Source: Candidatus Pantoea floridensis
GTDB taxonomy: Bacteria; Pseudomonadota; Gammaproteobacteria; Enterobacterales; Enterobacteriaceae
Length of the DNA stretch: 64,000 nt
NCBI RefSeq assembly: GCF_900215435.1
Contig: NZ_OCMY01000004.1
Location: 1-64,000 of the forward strand
Direction of reading: 5' to 3'
Shown: piece after piece, positions 8,551 to 16,913 of the stretch
Position numbering within the stretch: the first letter of the stretch is position 1
Layout: every line of letters begins with the position of its first letter
Notes under the pieces: model-generated
Told to the model about the DNA's origin: nothing
Seen by the model: the letters and a program-made list of their open reading frames with translations, nothing else
Databases searched by the model: none
Program-made: the position numbers and the translations under genes

Positions 8551-9844
8551 AGAGTGTTCCTTCCAGGGTATAGGTCAGCCGGCTGCTATGCAGTTCGGCC
8601 TTCACGGAACTCAGCCGCAGCCCGTTACCCGGGAAGCGCGATGCGTCAAACAGCCGGTCCGGCGGGATATCGGTGATAAAGGTGAAGCTGTAACGCTTCC
8701 ACGGCAGCGGGATATGGTCCTGCCCGACCGTCTGTGTCAGCAAGATGGGCTCGCTGAAGCGCAGGTTTGCCCGCAGGCGCTGCGCGTAGCTGGTCATGCG
8801 GCGCAGCTGCTCGTCGCCTGGCAGCAGCGTTTCCGCCGGCGCAGGGGCAAAATGCACCGCTTCCTTAAAGGACGCGTCGTCCGAGGGGCCGGGCATGTTG
8901 AACGTGACCGGCGTACCCGGGCCGTAGAGCGCCGGCAGCCGGGCGGCAAAGTCGCCGACCGTGCCGCCGTCCGGCAGGGCATAGTGCAGCGTGAGCTGCC
9001 CGGTGGACTCGCACATCGCCTGGCGGAATACCCAGCCGGCGATTGACAGCGGCGCCTGACGCCACTGTTTCACGCACGCGCTGAGCATCCCCGAAAAGTC
9101 AGGCTGGCCGCCCCACGGCCGGGCGAGGCTGCCCGGTTTAGTCGCCGCGGCGGCTTTAGCCCGGACGAGCTCGGCCTGCACCCAGGCATCGTGTTCGGCC
9201 TTTTTCCTGGCCTCCAGCCAGTTGTTGCCATACCAGAGCGCGGCGGCGCACACCGCGCCCAGCAGCAGTAGGCGGGAGGCCGTGCGGCTGTCGGTTTTGT
9301 GCAGCTTCGCACGCGCCGGCACGGCGGCCGGTATCAGGTCCGCAAGCGGGTCGCGGCGGGCGTCAGGCACTTCCAGCAGGCTGTCCGGATCGAACACCGT
9401 CCAGCCCGATGACGGCGCCGGCGCCGTGGTGCGGAACCGTTCGGACGCGCGCAGCACCGTGGGCGCGTCCCCCACCATGTCGCCGTAGGGAGAGGGATGG
9501 CCGCCGGTGACCGCCATAAACCAGTACTTTCCGCCGGGAAGCAGAAACACGCCCCAGCAGTCCGCGGGCACGTTGCCGAGCACCGCCGCTGCCAGCGACG
9601 CGGGCCGTTTTCCCTTCGGCAGCATGTCCGCCTCGTCGGTGAGGCAGCCCAGCCAGGTGGCCGGATCGTCGCCCGTGCCCGCCGGCAGCGCCAGCCAGTG
9701 GCTCGCCAGCTGGTCGCGGGCCTCAATGCGCATGCGCCGGCGGCCGCGCGCGGCCACCCACTGCCAGTGCAGCCCGGCGACCAGCGGGGTTTTGCCTGCG
9801 GGCACCACGCTCACCGCCGGCGCCGGCGTCAGTTCTGACGTCAT
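8537..9844 (-). CDS. pilO: PilO inner-membrane pilus assembly protein
   Basis: 435-residue protein with one transmembrane segment near residue 190 (SRLLLLGAVCAAALWYG), a cytoplasmic N-terminal domain of about 185 residues and a periplasmic C-terminal domain. This is the PilO_2 architecture of R64/BFP-like systems. It would bridge the cytoplasmic ATPase side to periplasmic PilP and the secretin. It starts 9 bases after the pilN stop and overlaps pilP. The DNA is strongly GC-rich, as in the rest of the pil operon. Confidence 0.88.
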   Translation of the reverse strand: MTSELTPAPAVSVVPAGKTPLVAGLHWQWVAARGRRRMRIEARDQLASHWLALPAGTGDDPATWLGCLTDEADMLPKGKRPASLAAAVLGNVPADCWGVFLLPGGKYWFMAVTGGHPSPYGDMVGDAPTVLRASERFRTTAPAPSSGWTVFDPDSLLEVPDARRDPLADLIPAAVPARAKLHKTDSRTASRLLLLGAVCAAALWYGNNWLEARKKAEHDAWVQAELVRAKAAAATKPGSLARPWGGQPDFSGMLSACVKQWRQAPLSIAGWVFRQAMCESTGQLTLHYALPDGGTVGDFAARLPALYGPGTPVTFNMPGPSDDASFKEAVHFAPAPAETLLPGDEQLRRMTSYAQRLRANLRFSEPILLTQTVGQDHIPLPWKRYSFTFITDIPPDRLFDASRFPGNGLRLSSVKAELHSSRLTYTLEGTLYAEK

Positions 9845-9853
9845 AAGAGCTCC

Positions 9854-11488
9854 TTAACCCAGCACCACGGGCGTCACGAGGATGATAAACATGCGGCGGC
9901 TGTCGTCACCGCGCGCGCCGCCGCCCAGGCCAAAGAAGTTGTAGCTGCCTGTGCCCTGACGGTTGGCCGAGTCGCTCAGCTGCTCGTAACCGCTCAGCAC
10001 CAGCGTCTGGCCGGACTGCATGATCACGCGCTGGACGATGGTTTTCGGGGTGGTCTTCGCCAGCTGGGCATTCTGCCCGCCGGAGGTGAAGTCCTTGAAC
10101 GTCGGGTCATCCGACATGCTGATGGAGAACTCCAGCTGCATCTTCGGTGAGTCAGGGAACAGCAGCGGCAGCGCCGTCATGTTAAAGCCGGTGGTGATGG
10201 TCGCCGTGGTGATGGAGGTGCTGGTCCCGACGTTCGCCGTCTGACTGGTGCTGATGTTCGGCACATAGTCCTGCTGGATGGCGTTCTGAACGGGCACAGC
10301 GGACAGGTTGGTGGTCAGCGCCGAGGCGGATGTCACCACGCTGAGCTTCGCCTGCTCGTCCAGCGCCTTCAGAAACGTCTGCGTACCCTCCCCCTTGCCG
10401 TCCAGAATGGCCACGCCGCCGCTCAGCGCGTCGGAGGCCGCGCCCGTAAACGGGCTGGTCAGGGACAGGCCCACGCTGCCGGTGTTCAGCACCGCGTTCC
10501 AGTCGATGCCCAGCTGGTTCTGGTGCCGGTTCTCCACGCTGAAAACCTTCACCGAAATCATTACCTGACGGTTCAGCTCGCGGTTACGATCGTCAATGTA
10601 GCGCCCGATGGCGTCCAGCACGCGCGGCGTGTCGGTCACCGTCAGCACGCCGGCGGAGAGATTCAGGCGCCCGGAGCCCGGCGTCAGCATCGACTTCACC
10701 GTATTTTCTACGTCCTTGAAGATGTTGGACTTGATGGTCGCCGTGGTGGTCTGAGTGGTGCTGTTGTCGCCGGTGCTGCCCCCGCCGCTGCCGCCGCTGG
10801 TCCCGGTGGTGGTCGTGGTGCCGCTCACCGTTTTCGACACGAAGCTCGCGTCGCTGTCCATGAAGTTAATGGCGAAGTTGCGGGTATCGAGCCAGAAAAT
10901 GGCGATGTGCCCGTACTCGTAGCGCCACGACAGGCCGAGGCGCGTGGTTACGTTGTCCAGCAGGCCGCTAAGCGAGCCGTTCCAGCTGACGCCCCGCAGG
11001 CCGCCCTCGCCCTGCGGCACGGCGACCGGCCGGCCTGTTGTCTGCCCCATGGCGGCAAGCGGCACCATCCCGCTGGCATCGGGCGGCGGCAGCGTACCCG
11101 GCATCTTCTCGGTCCGGCCGCCGGCATCACCGCCGCCGGCCATCGCGGCCTGCGCGTCCGGCGTCACCACCACCGGGATGCGGCACTGGTCGGTAATGAA
11201 GGCGCTGACGTACGCCAGCGTGACGGTGCCGGGGCGGTTAATTTTGACCGTGCAGGGAGGCAGCGCCGGGCGCTGCCCGGCCACGCCGTTAATCGGCACG
11301 GGGTTGATCCACTGCGAGGTCAGGTCGCGCACGACCTGGCCGCTGTCGAGCGCGCGTTTGTGTTCGGCGGCCTGCGCTTCGGCAGCGGCCGCTCGTTTTT
11401 CCGTGGCGCCGACACGGTCCAGCGTGCTGCAGCTGCTGGCCAGCAGGCAGAGCATTGCCGCCGCGGTCAGCCGGTGAGGTATTTTCAT
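9854..11488 (-). CDS. pilN: PilN outer-membrane secretin lipoprotein
   Basis: 544-residue lipoprotein secretin. The signal ends in LLASSC, so the mature N-terminal Cys is lipidated. A Ser/Gly/Thr-rich linker (about residues 220-250) separates the N domains from the C-terminal secretin region, where VMISVKVFSVENRHQNQLGIDW, TASVVT-like segments and a VQRVIMQSGQTLVLSGYEQ motif are typical. It forms the outer-membrane pore through which the pilus exits. It is followed by pilO after 9 bases. Confidence 0.92.
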   Translation of the reverse strand: MKIPHRLTAAAMLCLLASSCSTLDRVGATEKRAAAAEAQAAEHKRALDSGQVVRDLTSQWINPVPINGVAGQRPALPPCTVKINRPGTVTLAYVSAFITDQCRIPVVVTPDAQAAMAGGGDAGGRTEKMPGTLPPPDASGMVPLAAMGQTTGRPVAVPQGEGGLRGVSWNGSLSGLLDNVTTRLGLSWRYEYGHIAIFWLDTRNFAINFMDSDASFVSKTVSGTTTTTGTSGGSGGGSTGDNSTTQTTTATIKSNIFKDVENTVKSMLTPGSGRLNLSAGVLTVTDTPRVLDAIGRYIDDRNRELNRQVMISVKVFSVENRHQNQLGIDWNAVLNTGSVGLSLTSPFTGAASDALSGGVAILDGKGEGTQTFLKALDEQAKLSVVTSASALTTNLSAVPVQNAIQQDYVPNISTSQTANVGTSTSITTATITTGFNMTALPLLFPDSPKMQLEFSISMSDDPTFKDFTSGGQNAQLAKTTPKTIVQRVIMQSGQTLVLSGYEQLSDSANRQGTGSYNFFGLGGGARGDDSRRMFIILVTPVVLG

Positions 11489-11514
11489 TACGGTATCCTG
11501 TCAGGAAAAGAGAA

Positions 11515-11952
11515 TCAGTTGACCCACACCACGCTGCCGTCGGGAATAGCGGCGGGGACGGTGATCTGCATGTCGGCACCGGTGCCGTCGAGCAGGCGCC
11601 GGGAGGCCACCCGCCCGGCCAGCGCTGAGCGGTGTGTCTGCGTGAGCAGCGCGGACATCAGTCCGGGCTGACTGGTGCGCCAGACAAACGTCCGGCCACC
11701 GGATATGAGGTTGTTCAGGCCGGCGACGTTTTTCCAGCCGGGCAGCTGCACGTCAGTCACGCTGACGTTGTCCGCCGCGGGGTTGCTGTACCGCCAGTCG
11801 TTGATGCGGTTCATGTAGCGCACCATCTGCGCGGCCTGCAGGCTCAGCGTCTGGTCCTGCAACTGCCCCGCCTGCTGAACGGCGCGCTGGTCAGGCGTGA
11901 GCCCTACCAGAAGCGCCCCCAAAAACAGCGCCAGCAGCCAGTACATGAACAT
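11515..11952 (-). CDS. pilM: PilM pilus biogenesis protein
   Basis: 145-residue protein with an N-terminal membrane segment (MFMYWLLALFLGALLVGL) and a small periplasmic domain (QMVRYMNRINDWRYSNP, VQLPGWKNVAGLNNLISGG). It matches the size and position of PilM in R64-type operons, between pilL and pilN. It is required for thin pilus formation in R64, but its exact role is not established. Its start overlaps the stop of pilL by one base. Confidence 0.82.
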   Translation of the reverse strand: MFMYWLLALFLGALLVGLTPDQRAVQQAGQLQDQTLSLQAAQMVRYMNRINDWRYSNPAADNVSVTDVQLPGWKNVAGLNNLISGGRTFVWRTSQPGLMSALLTQTHRSALAGRVASRRLLDGTGADMQITVPAAIPDGSVVWVN

Positions 11953-12980
11953 TACTGCACCTCCTTATCGTCCACGGTCACCACGCACTGCGCGGCACGC
12001 ACCCCGGCGTAAAGCGGAACCTTCGCCGTGCCGTAGAGGGTAAAGAGCCGGTTAAGCATCTCGCGGAAGCTGCCGTCAAAGTTCAACGGTGCATCCACCC
12101 GGTAGTTGGTCGGCGTGAGCCAGGCGATGGTCCAGGTTTTGATGCCCGGTACGGCACAGGTCTCCGCGACACCCTGGGTGTAGAGCCAGTCCTTCACGGT
12201 GCTGCCCGTCTCGATGCGCCAGTGCCGCAGCTGAACGGCGGCAGGCGCGATAGCCGGCGCGGCGGGGATGCGGGATGCCGGTGGGGCTGAGACTGGGGCA
12301 GCACCTTTATCACCGTGGAACGGATTACGGCCGGTAGCCGGCGATGGTACTTTCACCGTGTCGGCTGCTGTAGCCTTCGCGGGCGCAGCGGGCGGCACCG
12401 GTGGCGACACGTTCTTACCAGACGCTGGCGCGTTCTGCGCCTGCTGCGCCGGTTCAACGGTCACCGTCCGGGTCTTGTCGTTCAGGGTGATCTTCAGCCC
12501 GTGCGGCGCCAGCATCTTGTCGGCGACGTACTGCCAGCGATCGTTACCCGTCCAGCGCCACAGCTCTGGCGCGTCAGCAGAGACCGCCTTATCGAATGTC
12601 ACGGTATGTCCGGGCGGCACGATTTTGCGCAGGGCCGCGCGCATCGTGGGGGCCGCGCCGTCCTGCCGGATAAAGCCGTCGGCCGGTCCGGTGCCCGCCG
12701 CGGAGGCCGGAGGTGAAGACGCGGACTTAGCCGTCAGCGCGGAAGCACCGGTGATGCCCGGCGTCAGAGGTCTGACAGGTTTCGCGGCGGGCGGGACCGG
12801 ACGCTGCGCTGTGGGCCCGGTCTGGTGCACCCGGTACTGCATGGCGCTGATGTCGGCCGCGCTGCGCGAGAGCATGCTGTCGACCACGCTCCCGGAGGGC
12901 GGCCCGGTGTAAACCGTCTGCTGCGCGCAGCCGGTCAGCAGCAGGACCGGTATCAGCCCTGCCCGTTCGGTAAATGACAT
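11952..12980 (-). CDS. pilL: PilL lipoprotein
   Basis: 342-residue lipoprotein. The signal MSFTERAGLIPVLLLTGC ends in a good lipobox. The middle is Pro/Ala-rich, and two TcpQ/secretin-associated-like domains follow: about residues 125-180 (TMRAALRKIVPPGHTVTFD) and the C-terminus (TVKDWLYTQGVAE). PilL is the first gene of the R64 pil operon proper and acts with the PilN secretin. The frame is open 21 codons further upstream, but the ATG at 12980 starts a correct lipoprotein signal, so I chose it. Confidence 0.85.
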   Translation of the reverse strand: MSFTERAGLIPVLLLTGCAQQTVYTGPPSGSVVDSMLSRSAADISAMQYRVHQTGPTAQRPVPPAAKPVRPLTPGITGASALTAKSASSPPASAAGTGPADGFIRQDGAAPTMRAALRKIVPPGHTVTFDKAVSADAPELWRWTGNDRWQYVADKMLAPHGLKITLNDKTRTVTVEPAQQAQNAPASGKNVSPPVPPAAPAKATAADTVKVPSPATGRNPFHGDKGAAPVSAPPASRIPAAPAIAPAAVQLRHWRIETGSTVKDWLYTQGVAETCAVPGIKTWTIAWLTPTNYRVDAPLNFDGSFREMLNRLFTLYGTAKVPLYAGVRAAQCVVTVDDKEVQ

Positions 12981-13057
12981 AGAGAGAACTCCGGATAACT
13001 CAGGGCTGCACCGTCTCTGCGGCGGCCGGAGCCGGACCAGCAAAAACCGTGCGGGAA

Positions 13058-13075
13058 GGCAGGCGGCAGCCTGCC
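13058..13075 (-). promoter_or_regulatory. Short GC hairpin upstream of pilL
   Basis: Seven-base perfect inverted repeat GGCAGGC-ggca-GCCTGCC in the 340-base gap before pilL. It would lie in the pil leader RNA. No clear promoter could be fixed around it. Confidence 0.3.
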
Positions 13076-13227
13076 AGTCAGAAGGGGCGTTATGGCGCCG
13101 GGTGCCTCCCGGTGCTCTGGCCAGACTGACAGACGCCAGAGCGGCATGACTTAGACTTGTAGCATCGCAATAATGAGTTATTAAACGATGTCAGTCTGAC
13201 CGCGTGCGCTGGCCGCAGGTCCGCCAC

Positions 13228-13271
13228 AACGCAAAGCGCACTGACCTGTAAGGGTGAGTGCGCTTTGCGTT
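13228..13271. terminator. Perfect 14-bp hairpin between exported-protein gene and pil operon
   Basis: AACGCAAAGCGCAC and its exact reverse complement are separated by 16 bases. The hairpin follows the stop of the 206-residue exported protein gene by about 50 bases on the minus strand. There is no U-run, so it may be a terminator, an attenuator or an RNA-stability element ahead of the pil operon. Confidence 0.5.
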
Positions 13272-13319
13272 ATGAAGAGAAGTCTTCAGGTTCAGCCCGG
13301 CGTATTTCCGGGCTCCGGG

Positions 13320-13940
13320 TCAGTAGGCGCTGAGAATCCAGATGAGGAATCCACTACTCGTCTCTCTGATGCTCATAAGAGCGCCTTTATCAGGCAGCAG
13401 CATGCTCCCCGTGCTGGTATAACGAAGCCGGGCGCTGTCACCAGTCTCGACCTCTCCCGGCAATGGATGCTCAAGGCTGGCTTTAAGCGAGTAATCCATG
13501 ATGAAAGCAGGCGGCTTTTGTTTAACCGAAGGGATATAGCGTGTTTTCAGACTGGCGCTGAACTGCCTTTCAGGCCACCTGGAAAACGCGCCAGCCCTGC
13601 CGTCGTCACCCAGCGGCCCCCGGCTGTGCAGCTGTCGTTCAACCTTACCGTATTTGTGCAGGACGCTCATGATTTCAGCTCTGTCAGCGGCATCCAGAAC
13701 ATACTGGCCGTTCCCGCCTGCATCATCCCCTTGGGGGGTTAAGTGCATATCGCTGATAACGGCGCTCATGGTGCCAGGCTGTGCCGGTTTAAATATCAGC
13801 GCAGTGATTTCAAAACGGTCAAGAATCTGGTCATAAGTTGCTCCGATGTCGCCGGCGGCATCAGAAGACAGGGCTGAGCCGGTCGCGCCCGTTATCAGGG
13901 CAAACGCAATCGCCGCACGCCACAGAAAGGAACGGTTCAT
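13320..13940 (-). CDS. Exported protein of unknown function, paralogue of 14073-14681
   Basis: 206-residue protein with a signal peptide (RAAIAFALITGATGSALS). I do not recognise a family. It is a divergent paralogue of the next gene upstream: FEITALIFKPAQPGTMSAV here aligns with FDVTIGFYKPAHTGALAEA there. Both then have a variable middle and end with a similar hydrophobic strand (GFLIWILSAY versus GYVVWLVRADY). It lies between the mobilisation side and the pil operon, so a role at the cell envelope during mating is possible but unproven. Confidence 0.7.
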   Translation of the reverse strand: MNRSFLWRAAIAFALITGATGSALSSDAAGDIGATYDQILDRFEITALIFKPAQPGTMSAVISDMHLTPQGDDAGGNGQYVLDAADRAEIMSVLHKYGKVERQLHSRGPLGDDGRAGAFSRWPERQFSASLKTRYIPSVKQKPPAFIMDYSLKASLEHPLPGEVETGDSARLRYTSTGSMLLPDKGALMSIRETSSGFLIWILSAY

Positions 13941-13979
13941 AATGGGTATCCATGCTAGGTAGGGAGAATAAAACCCGCC

Positions 13980-14068
13980 GTCAGGCGGCGGATGCGGTGT
14001 TCTGCGATGTGATCAGAGTCGGAGCGGATGAAACGGCAGGAGATGACTCGCAGTGCTCAAACCAGAAC
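13980..14068 (-). pseudogene. Relic of HNH gene 3' end (89-bp repeat copy)
   Basis: These 89 bases match 14721-14809 with four differences. The matching copy encodes the last residues of the HNH protein (SSPAVSSAPTLITSQNTASA). The same frame, including the stop, is still readable here, but the rest of the gene is gone. The relic begins three bases after the stop of the 202-residue lipoprotein gene. It shows that an HNH-plus-lipoprotein unit was duplicated and then partly deleted. Confidence 0.8.
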
Positions 14069-14072
14069 CTCG

Positions 14073-14681
14073 TCAGCGGGGATAATCCGCTCGCACCAGC
14101 CAGACGACATACCCGTGATTAGCCTTCTGAATAATCAGCAGGGACGCACCGCTGTTAAGTACAACGCGCCCCGTGTTATGCGCCTTAACTGCGGGTTCAT
14201 ACGGTCCTGATGCAGGCTCTGCACGAACATCATAGCTGACCAGCCCCGAAGTGTTGCCTGATGAAGCGCGCGGTGTGAAGACCGCATCAAAATCACCTGA
14301 CGGGTCGCGCAGACTCACGGGCAGATGCTCTCCCGTCGTAGTCATAGCTTCGGCGCGGGAGATCAAATCGAACGTGCCATGCTTACGGAAAAATGCAGGG
14401 ATGGCGCCACTGTTAAGCGGTGAGATGATGCGACTCTCCGCAGCCCCTTCCCTGGCCTCTGAAGTTAAACCAGGCAACTGCTGGAGCGCCTCCGCCAGTG
14501 CCCCCGTGTGCGCGGGTTTATAGAAGCCGATAGTGACGTCAAAGTGCACGCACTCCGGGCAGTTCAGCGATGTCAGTCCATCAGGCATCCCGTTGCTTAC
14601 TGGCGAAGAACAGGAGCTAACCAGCAGCGGGCATATAAGTGCAAGGCAAAGCGCCGCTCCGCGCATGAATGAACGGTACAT
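14073..14681 (-). CDS. Probable lipoprotein, paralogue of 13320-13940
   Basis: 202-residue protein with a signal ending in LLVSSC, a plausible lipobox. Further cysteines (NCPECVHFDV) follow soon after. It is paralogous to the downstream gene, as the shared FDVTIGFYKPAHTGALAE segment shows. The family is not recognised. It lies between the HNH gene and the HNH relic on the same strand, a layout best explained by tandem duplication of a two-gene unit. Confidence 0.7.
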   Translation of the reverse strand: MYRSFMRGAALCLALICPLLVSSCSSPVSNGMPDGLTSLNCPECVHFDVTIGFYKPAHTGALAEALQQLPGLTSEAREGAAESRIISPLNSGAIPAFFRKHGTFDLISRAEAMTTTGEHLPVSLRDPSGDFDAVFTPRASSGNTSGLVSYDVRAEPASGPYEPAVKAHNTGRVVLNSGASLLIIQKANHGYVVWLVRADYPR

Positions 14682-14721
14682 AAAAATTATCCTGGGTAAG
14701 ATTTAACGATAACATCCCCCG

Positions 14722-15105
14722 TCAGGCGGCGGATGCGGTGTTCTGTGATGTGATTAGAGTCGGAGCGGATGAAACGGCAGGAGATGACGCGCAGTTCTCA
14801 AACCAGAACACAACGGGTTCGGCTTTGACGCGGCAGAGCCCGAACCGTTCCGCTGTGCGGAAATTAGCGCTGTGGCGACGGGCCCGCTCCACCTGCTCGG
14901 CGAGCAGCGCGCGAAAGGCTTCCGGCGAGGCATTGCCCTTGGCGGTGCGGCATTCCTTACACACTGGCGCAATGCCCCCCTGGATATATTCCTCGCCAAT
15001 AAATTCTGCATGCCACTCGCGGGCAGGCAGCTTGCTGCCGCAGAAGGCGCAGCGCCCTCTGAACTGCTCACGCAGCGCTTCCCGTTTTCGTTTTGTAAGG
15101 TTCAT
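14722..15105 (-). CDS. HNH-type nuclease-like zinc protein
   Basis: 127-residue protein with two CxxC pairs (CAFCGSK and CKECRTAKGN) around a short beta-beta-alpha region. The HAEF and CRTAKGN elements are those of HNH endonucleases. A basic N-terminus (MNLTKRKREALREQFRG) precedes the first pair. The start at 15105 is preferred over a longer frame because a good AGGGG ribosome binding site lies just upstream. Its last 29 codons are duplicated downstream as a relic. DNA or RNA cleavage is inferred from the fold only; many small plasmid and phage HNH proteins have unknown targets. Confidence 0.65.
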   Translation of the reverse strand: MNLTKRKREALREQFRGRCAFCGSKLPAREWHAEFIGEEYIQGGIAPVCKECRTAKGNASPEAFRALLAEQVERARRHSANFRTAERFGLCRVKAEPVVFWFENCASSPAVSSAPTLITSQNTASAA

Positions 15106-15314
15106 GTTATCCCCTGATTGTCCTCTGAATACGTCCCGCATCTCACAGATGCCTGTTATGTAATATCAGCTCGGCCAGAACCGCACCGGGCTGACCCACT
15201 CCCGAAGGAGTGAGCCCGCACAGACTGCTCTGCGTCATCTTTGCGTATGTGGCGTATTACGGCAGGGAAACCCGTTCGCGCCTTCAGTTCCCTGAAGAGC
15301 TAATCATCACCAGT

Positions 15315-15347
15315 TGCAGGGGGCCCGACGGATCGCCCCGGGGCCTG
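15315..15347. repeat. GC-rich inverted repeat in 5' leader of small ORF
   Basis: GCAGGGGGCCC and GGGGCCTGC can pair over a short loop. It lies about 40 bases before the 63-residue frame on the plus strand. The rest of 15164-15384 shows no gene. Confidence 0.3.
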
Positions 15348-15384
15348 CAGTGGCTACGTCGAACTGATTCGCAGGGAGAATAAT

Positions 15385-15576
15385 ATGAAACTGGTTAACA
15401 ACCCGTTCGCTGCTGCGCGTGTGCGCAACGCTAATACACTCCGGAAACTGAATTTCCGGAAACCGGCACCGCGAATCCCGCAGGTGAATCCAGAAAAGGT
15501 GTATCGAACTGATTCGTTGGGATATGGACGTACTACCCGACATTCCGACTTTGAGTTGTGCCCGTCAGCGAAATAA
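15385..15576 (+). CDS. Small basic protein, hypothetical
   Basis: 63-residue frame starting MKLVNNPFAAARVRNANTL, rich in Arg and Asn, with a good ribosome binding site (AGGGAG, eight bases before ATG). No family is recognised. It is the only plus-strand candidate between the HNH gene and the TraY-like gene. The sequence CGAACTGATTCG occurs both before the gene and inside it. It may be real or a chance frame. Confidence 0.4.
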   Translation: MKLVNNPFAAARVRNANTLRKLNFRKPAPRIPQVNPEKVYRTDSLGYGRTTRHSDFELCPSAK

Positions 15577-15841
15577 GCGACCTGAAATGCATGCCTCAGT
15601 CGCTTATAACCTGCCCCGTATTGCTTTGGGTTCCCCTGATGTGATTCTGGCCATGACATAGCCTCCGGACGTCTTCCGCGCACCAAAACTGCATGCCGGC
15701 AAGAGAGGACCTTGAGATCAGGGTTTCGGGCACATTGTTAAAGAGCGGAGGCGGTTTTCGGGCAAAAAGAAGCCCTGCGCGGATGCGCATAATTCATCAG
15801 AGATGAGTGCCGGCAATTAATGAGCCGGCTCAGATAATTTA

Positions 15842-16048
15842 TTAGTCTTTGCTGCCAGTTCCGGCAGCAAAACGTTGCCCTGGTGTGGCGATCGATTCAA
15901 ACAAATTAAGATGGTCTTCTAAACGGAACATCGCTTCTGTGACTTTCGAGCGGCCGGACTTCTTAGCTGAAGCGGATAGCTTTTCGTTCAGTTCCGTAGA
16001 CATGTACAGCATGATTGCGATGCCTTTATGGTTTTTAGGGGCTGCCAT
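15842..16048 (-). CDS. Arc/TraY-like ribbon-helix-helix protein
   Basis: 68-residue protein. The segment MLYMSTELNEKLSASAKKSGRSKVTEAMFRLEDHLNLF resembles half of F-plasmid TraY (LLIAA.NRSG..K..EA..R..DHL). This is an Arc-type ribbon-helix-helix DNA-binding domain. Such proteins bind oriT or tra promoters. The start at MAAPKNHKG is chosen because GGAG lies six bases before it. It lies between the relaxase region and the pil side, so control of transfer genes is likely. It is not the IncI membrane protein that is also named TraY. Confidence 0.6.
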   Translation of the reverse strand: MAAPKNHKGIAIMLYMSTELNEKLSASAKKSGRSKVTEAMFRLEDHLNLFESIATPGQRFAAGTGSKD

Positions 16049-16275
16049 GTCAACTCCGTGTATGTGTTTTGTAAGCTTTAAGTAAGTGGTCGCCATTAAA
16101 TAGGATTGGTCCTAATTTGAAAACTACCTAAAAAGTTACTGGATGGATAAACAGTATTAATTTAATGTTAGAAAGTATAAAAAACCCTTATTTTTCATTT
16201 GGATAAAAAAACAAATGCAGAAATATTATTTCTGCATTTTTTTAAAAAAAATCACCTAACGTTATGAAAGTTTAA

Positions 16276-16803
16276 CTAACACAAATCGCCCATAAAACGA
16301 CTTGATATTACCGTCCTGAGTAGCTGATCAGATCCTGCGCCTAAAGCAGACATCGCTTCATGCACTGAAATTTCAGCATGCGTAGCGCTAATGCCCCTTG
16401 ATAAAGCAATATCATTCATTGAATAGCCGAAGTAATGGAAGATAGTGTTAATGAGAAGGTCACGTGTCAGTTCGGGAAAAAGGGGAAGCAATGAAGAAAC
16501 ATTATCAGCCCCCAATACTTTTAAAGAATGAGCATCAGTCCAGCTGTATTTCTTATTAATCTGATGAGTAAAGAACCTGGCCCAGAATTCACTTTTGAGA
16601 TCTGTGAGGGACCTTACATCAAAATACTTTTGAATTGACTCAAGAGATTTTTTTGATGCAGCCGGGGTGGAATCAGTAAGGCTGGATACCCCCTCATAGT
16701 TAGAGCCCAATGAATAATAACAAAGATTTAGTGCCTGCTTGGGTGTGAGCGCAGGAAATAGCTTGCACAATTGTGCATATACAATAGGATCCTCGGCAGC
16801 CAT
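16276..16803 (-). CDS. Putative transfer regulator with two helix-turn-helix-like segments
   Basis: 175-residue cytoplasmic protein in clearly AT-richer DNA. Two segments look like degenerate LuxR-type DNA-binding helices: LTPKQALNLCYYSLGSNYEG near the N-terminus and LTRDLLINTIFHYFGYSMND followed by IALSRGISATHAEISVHEA near the C-terminus. The second has the best form for a helix-turn-helix. It is downstream of the relaxase gene on the same strand. IncI plasmids carry positive tra regulators ahead of the pil genes, so a similar role is reasonable, but no specific name can be given. Confidence 0.55.
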   Translation of the reverse strand: MAAEDPIVYAQLCKLFPALTPKQALNLCYYSLGSNYEGVSSLTDSTPAASKKSLESIQKYFDVRSLTDLKSEFWARFFTHQINKKYSWTDAHSLKVLGADNVSSLLPLFPELTRDLLINTIFHYFGYSMNDIALSRGISATHAEISVHEAMSALGAGSDQLLRTVISSRFMGDLC

Positions 16804-16913
16804 GGCAGCCTCCCTGTAAGGTTGTTATGGTTAGCTGGTTGTACAGGCCTTCAACCCTGTGCAATCAGCGACTAAGTACTTCCGTTTGGCTTATGTCTCT
16901 TCTGTTAATCTCC

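Noticed and set aside
10523..11671. 382-codon plus-strand frame opposite pilN
   Set aside because: Arg/His/Ala-rich shadow of the secretin gene without family features.
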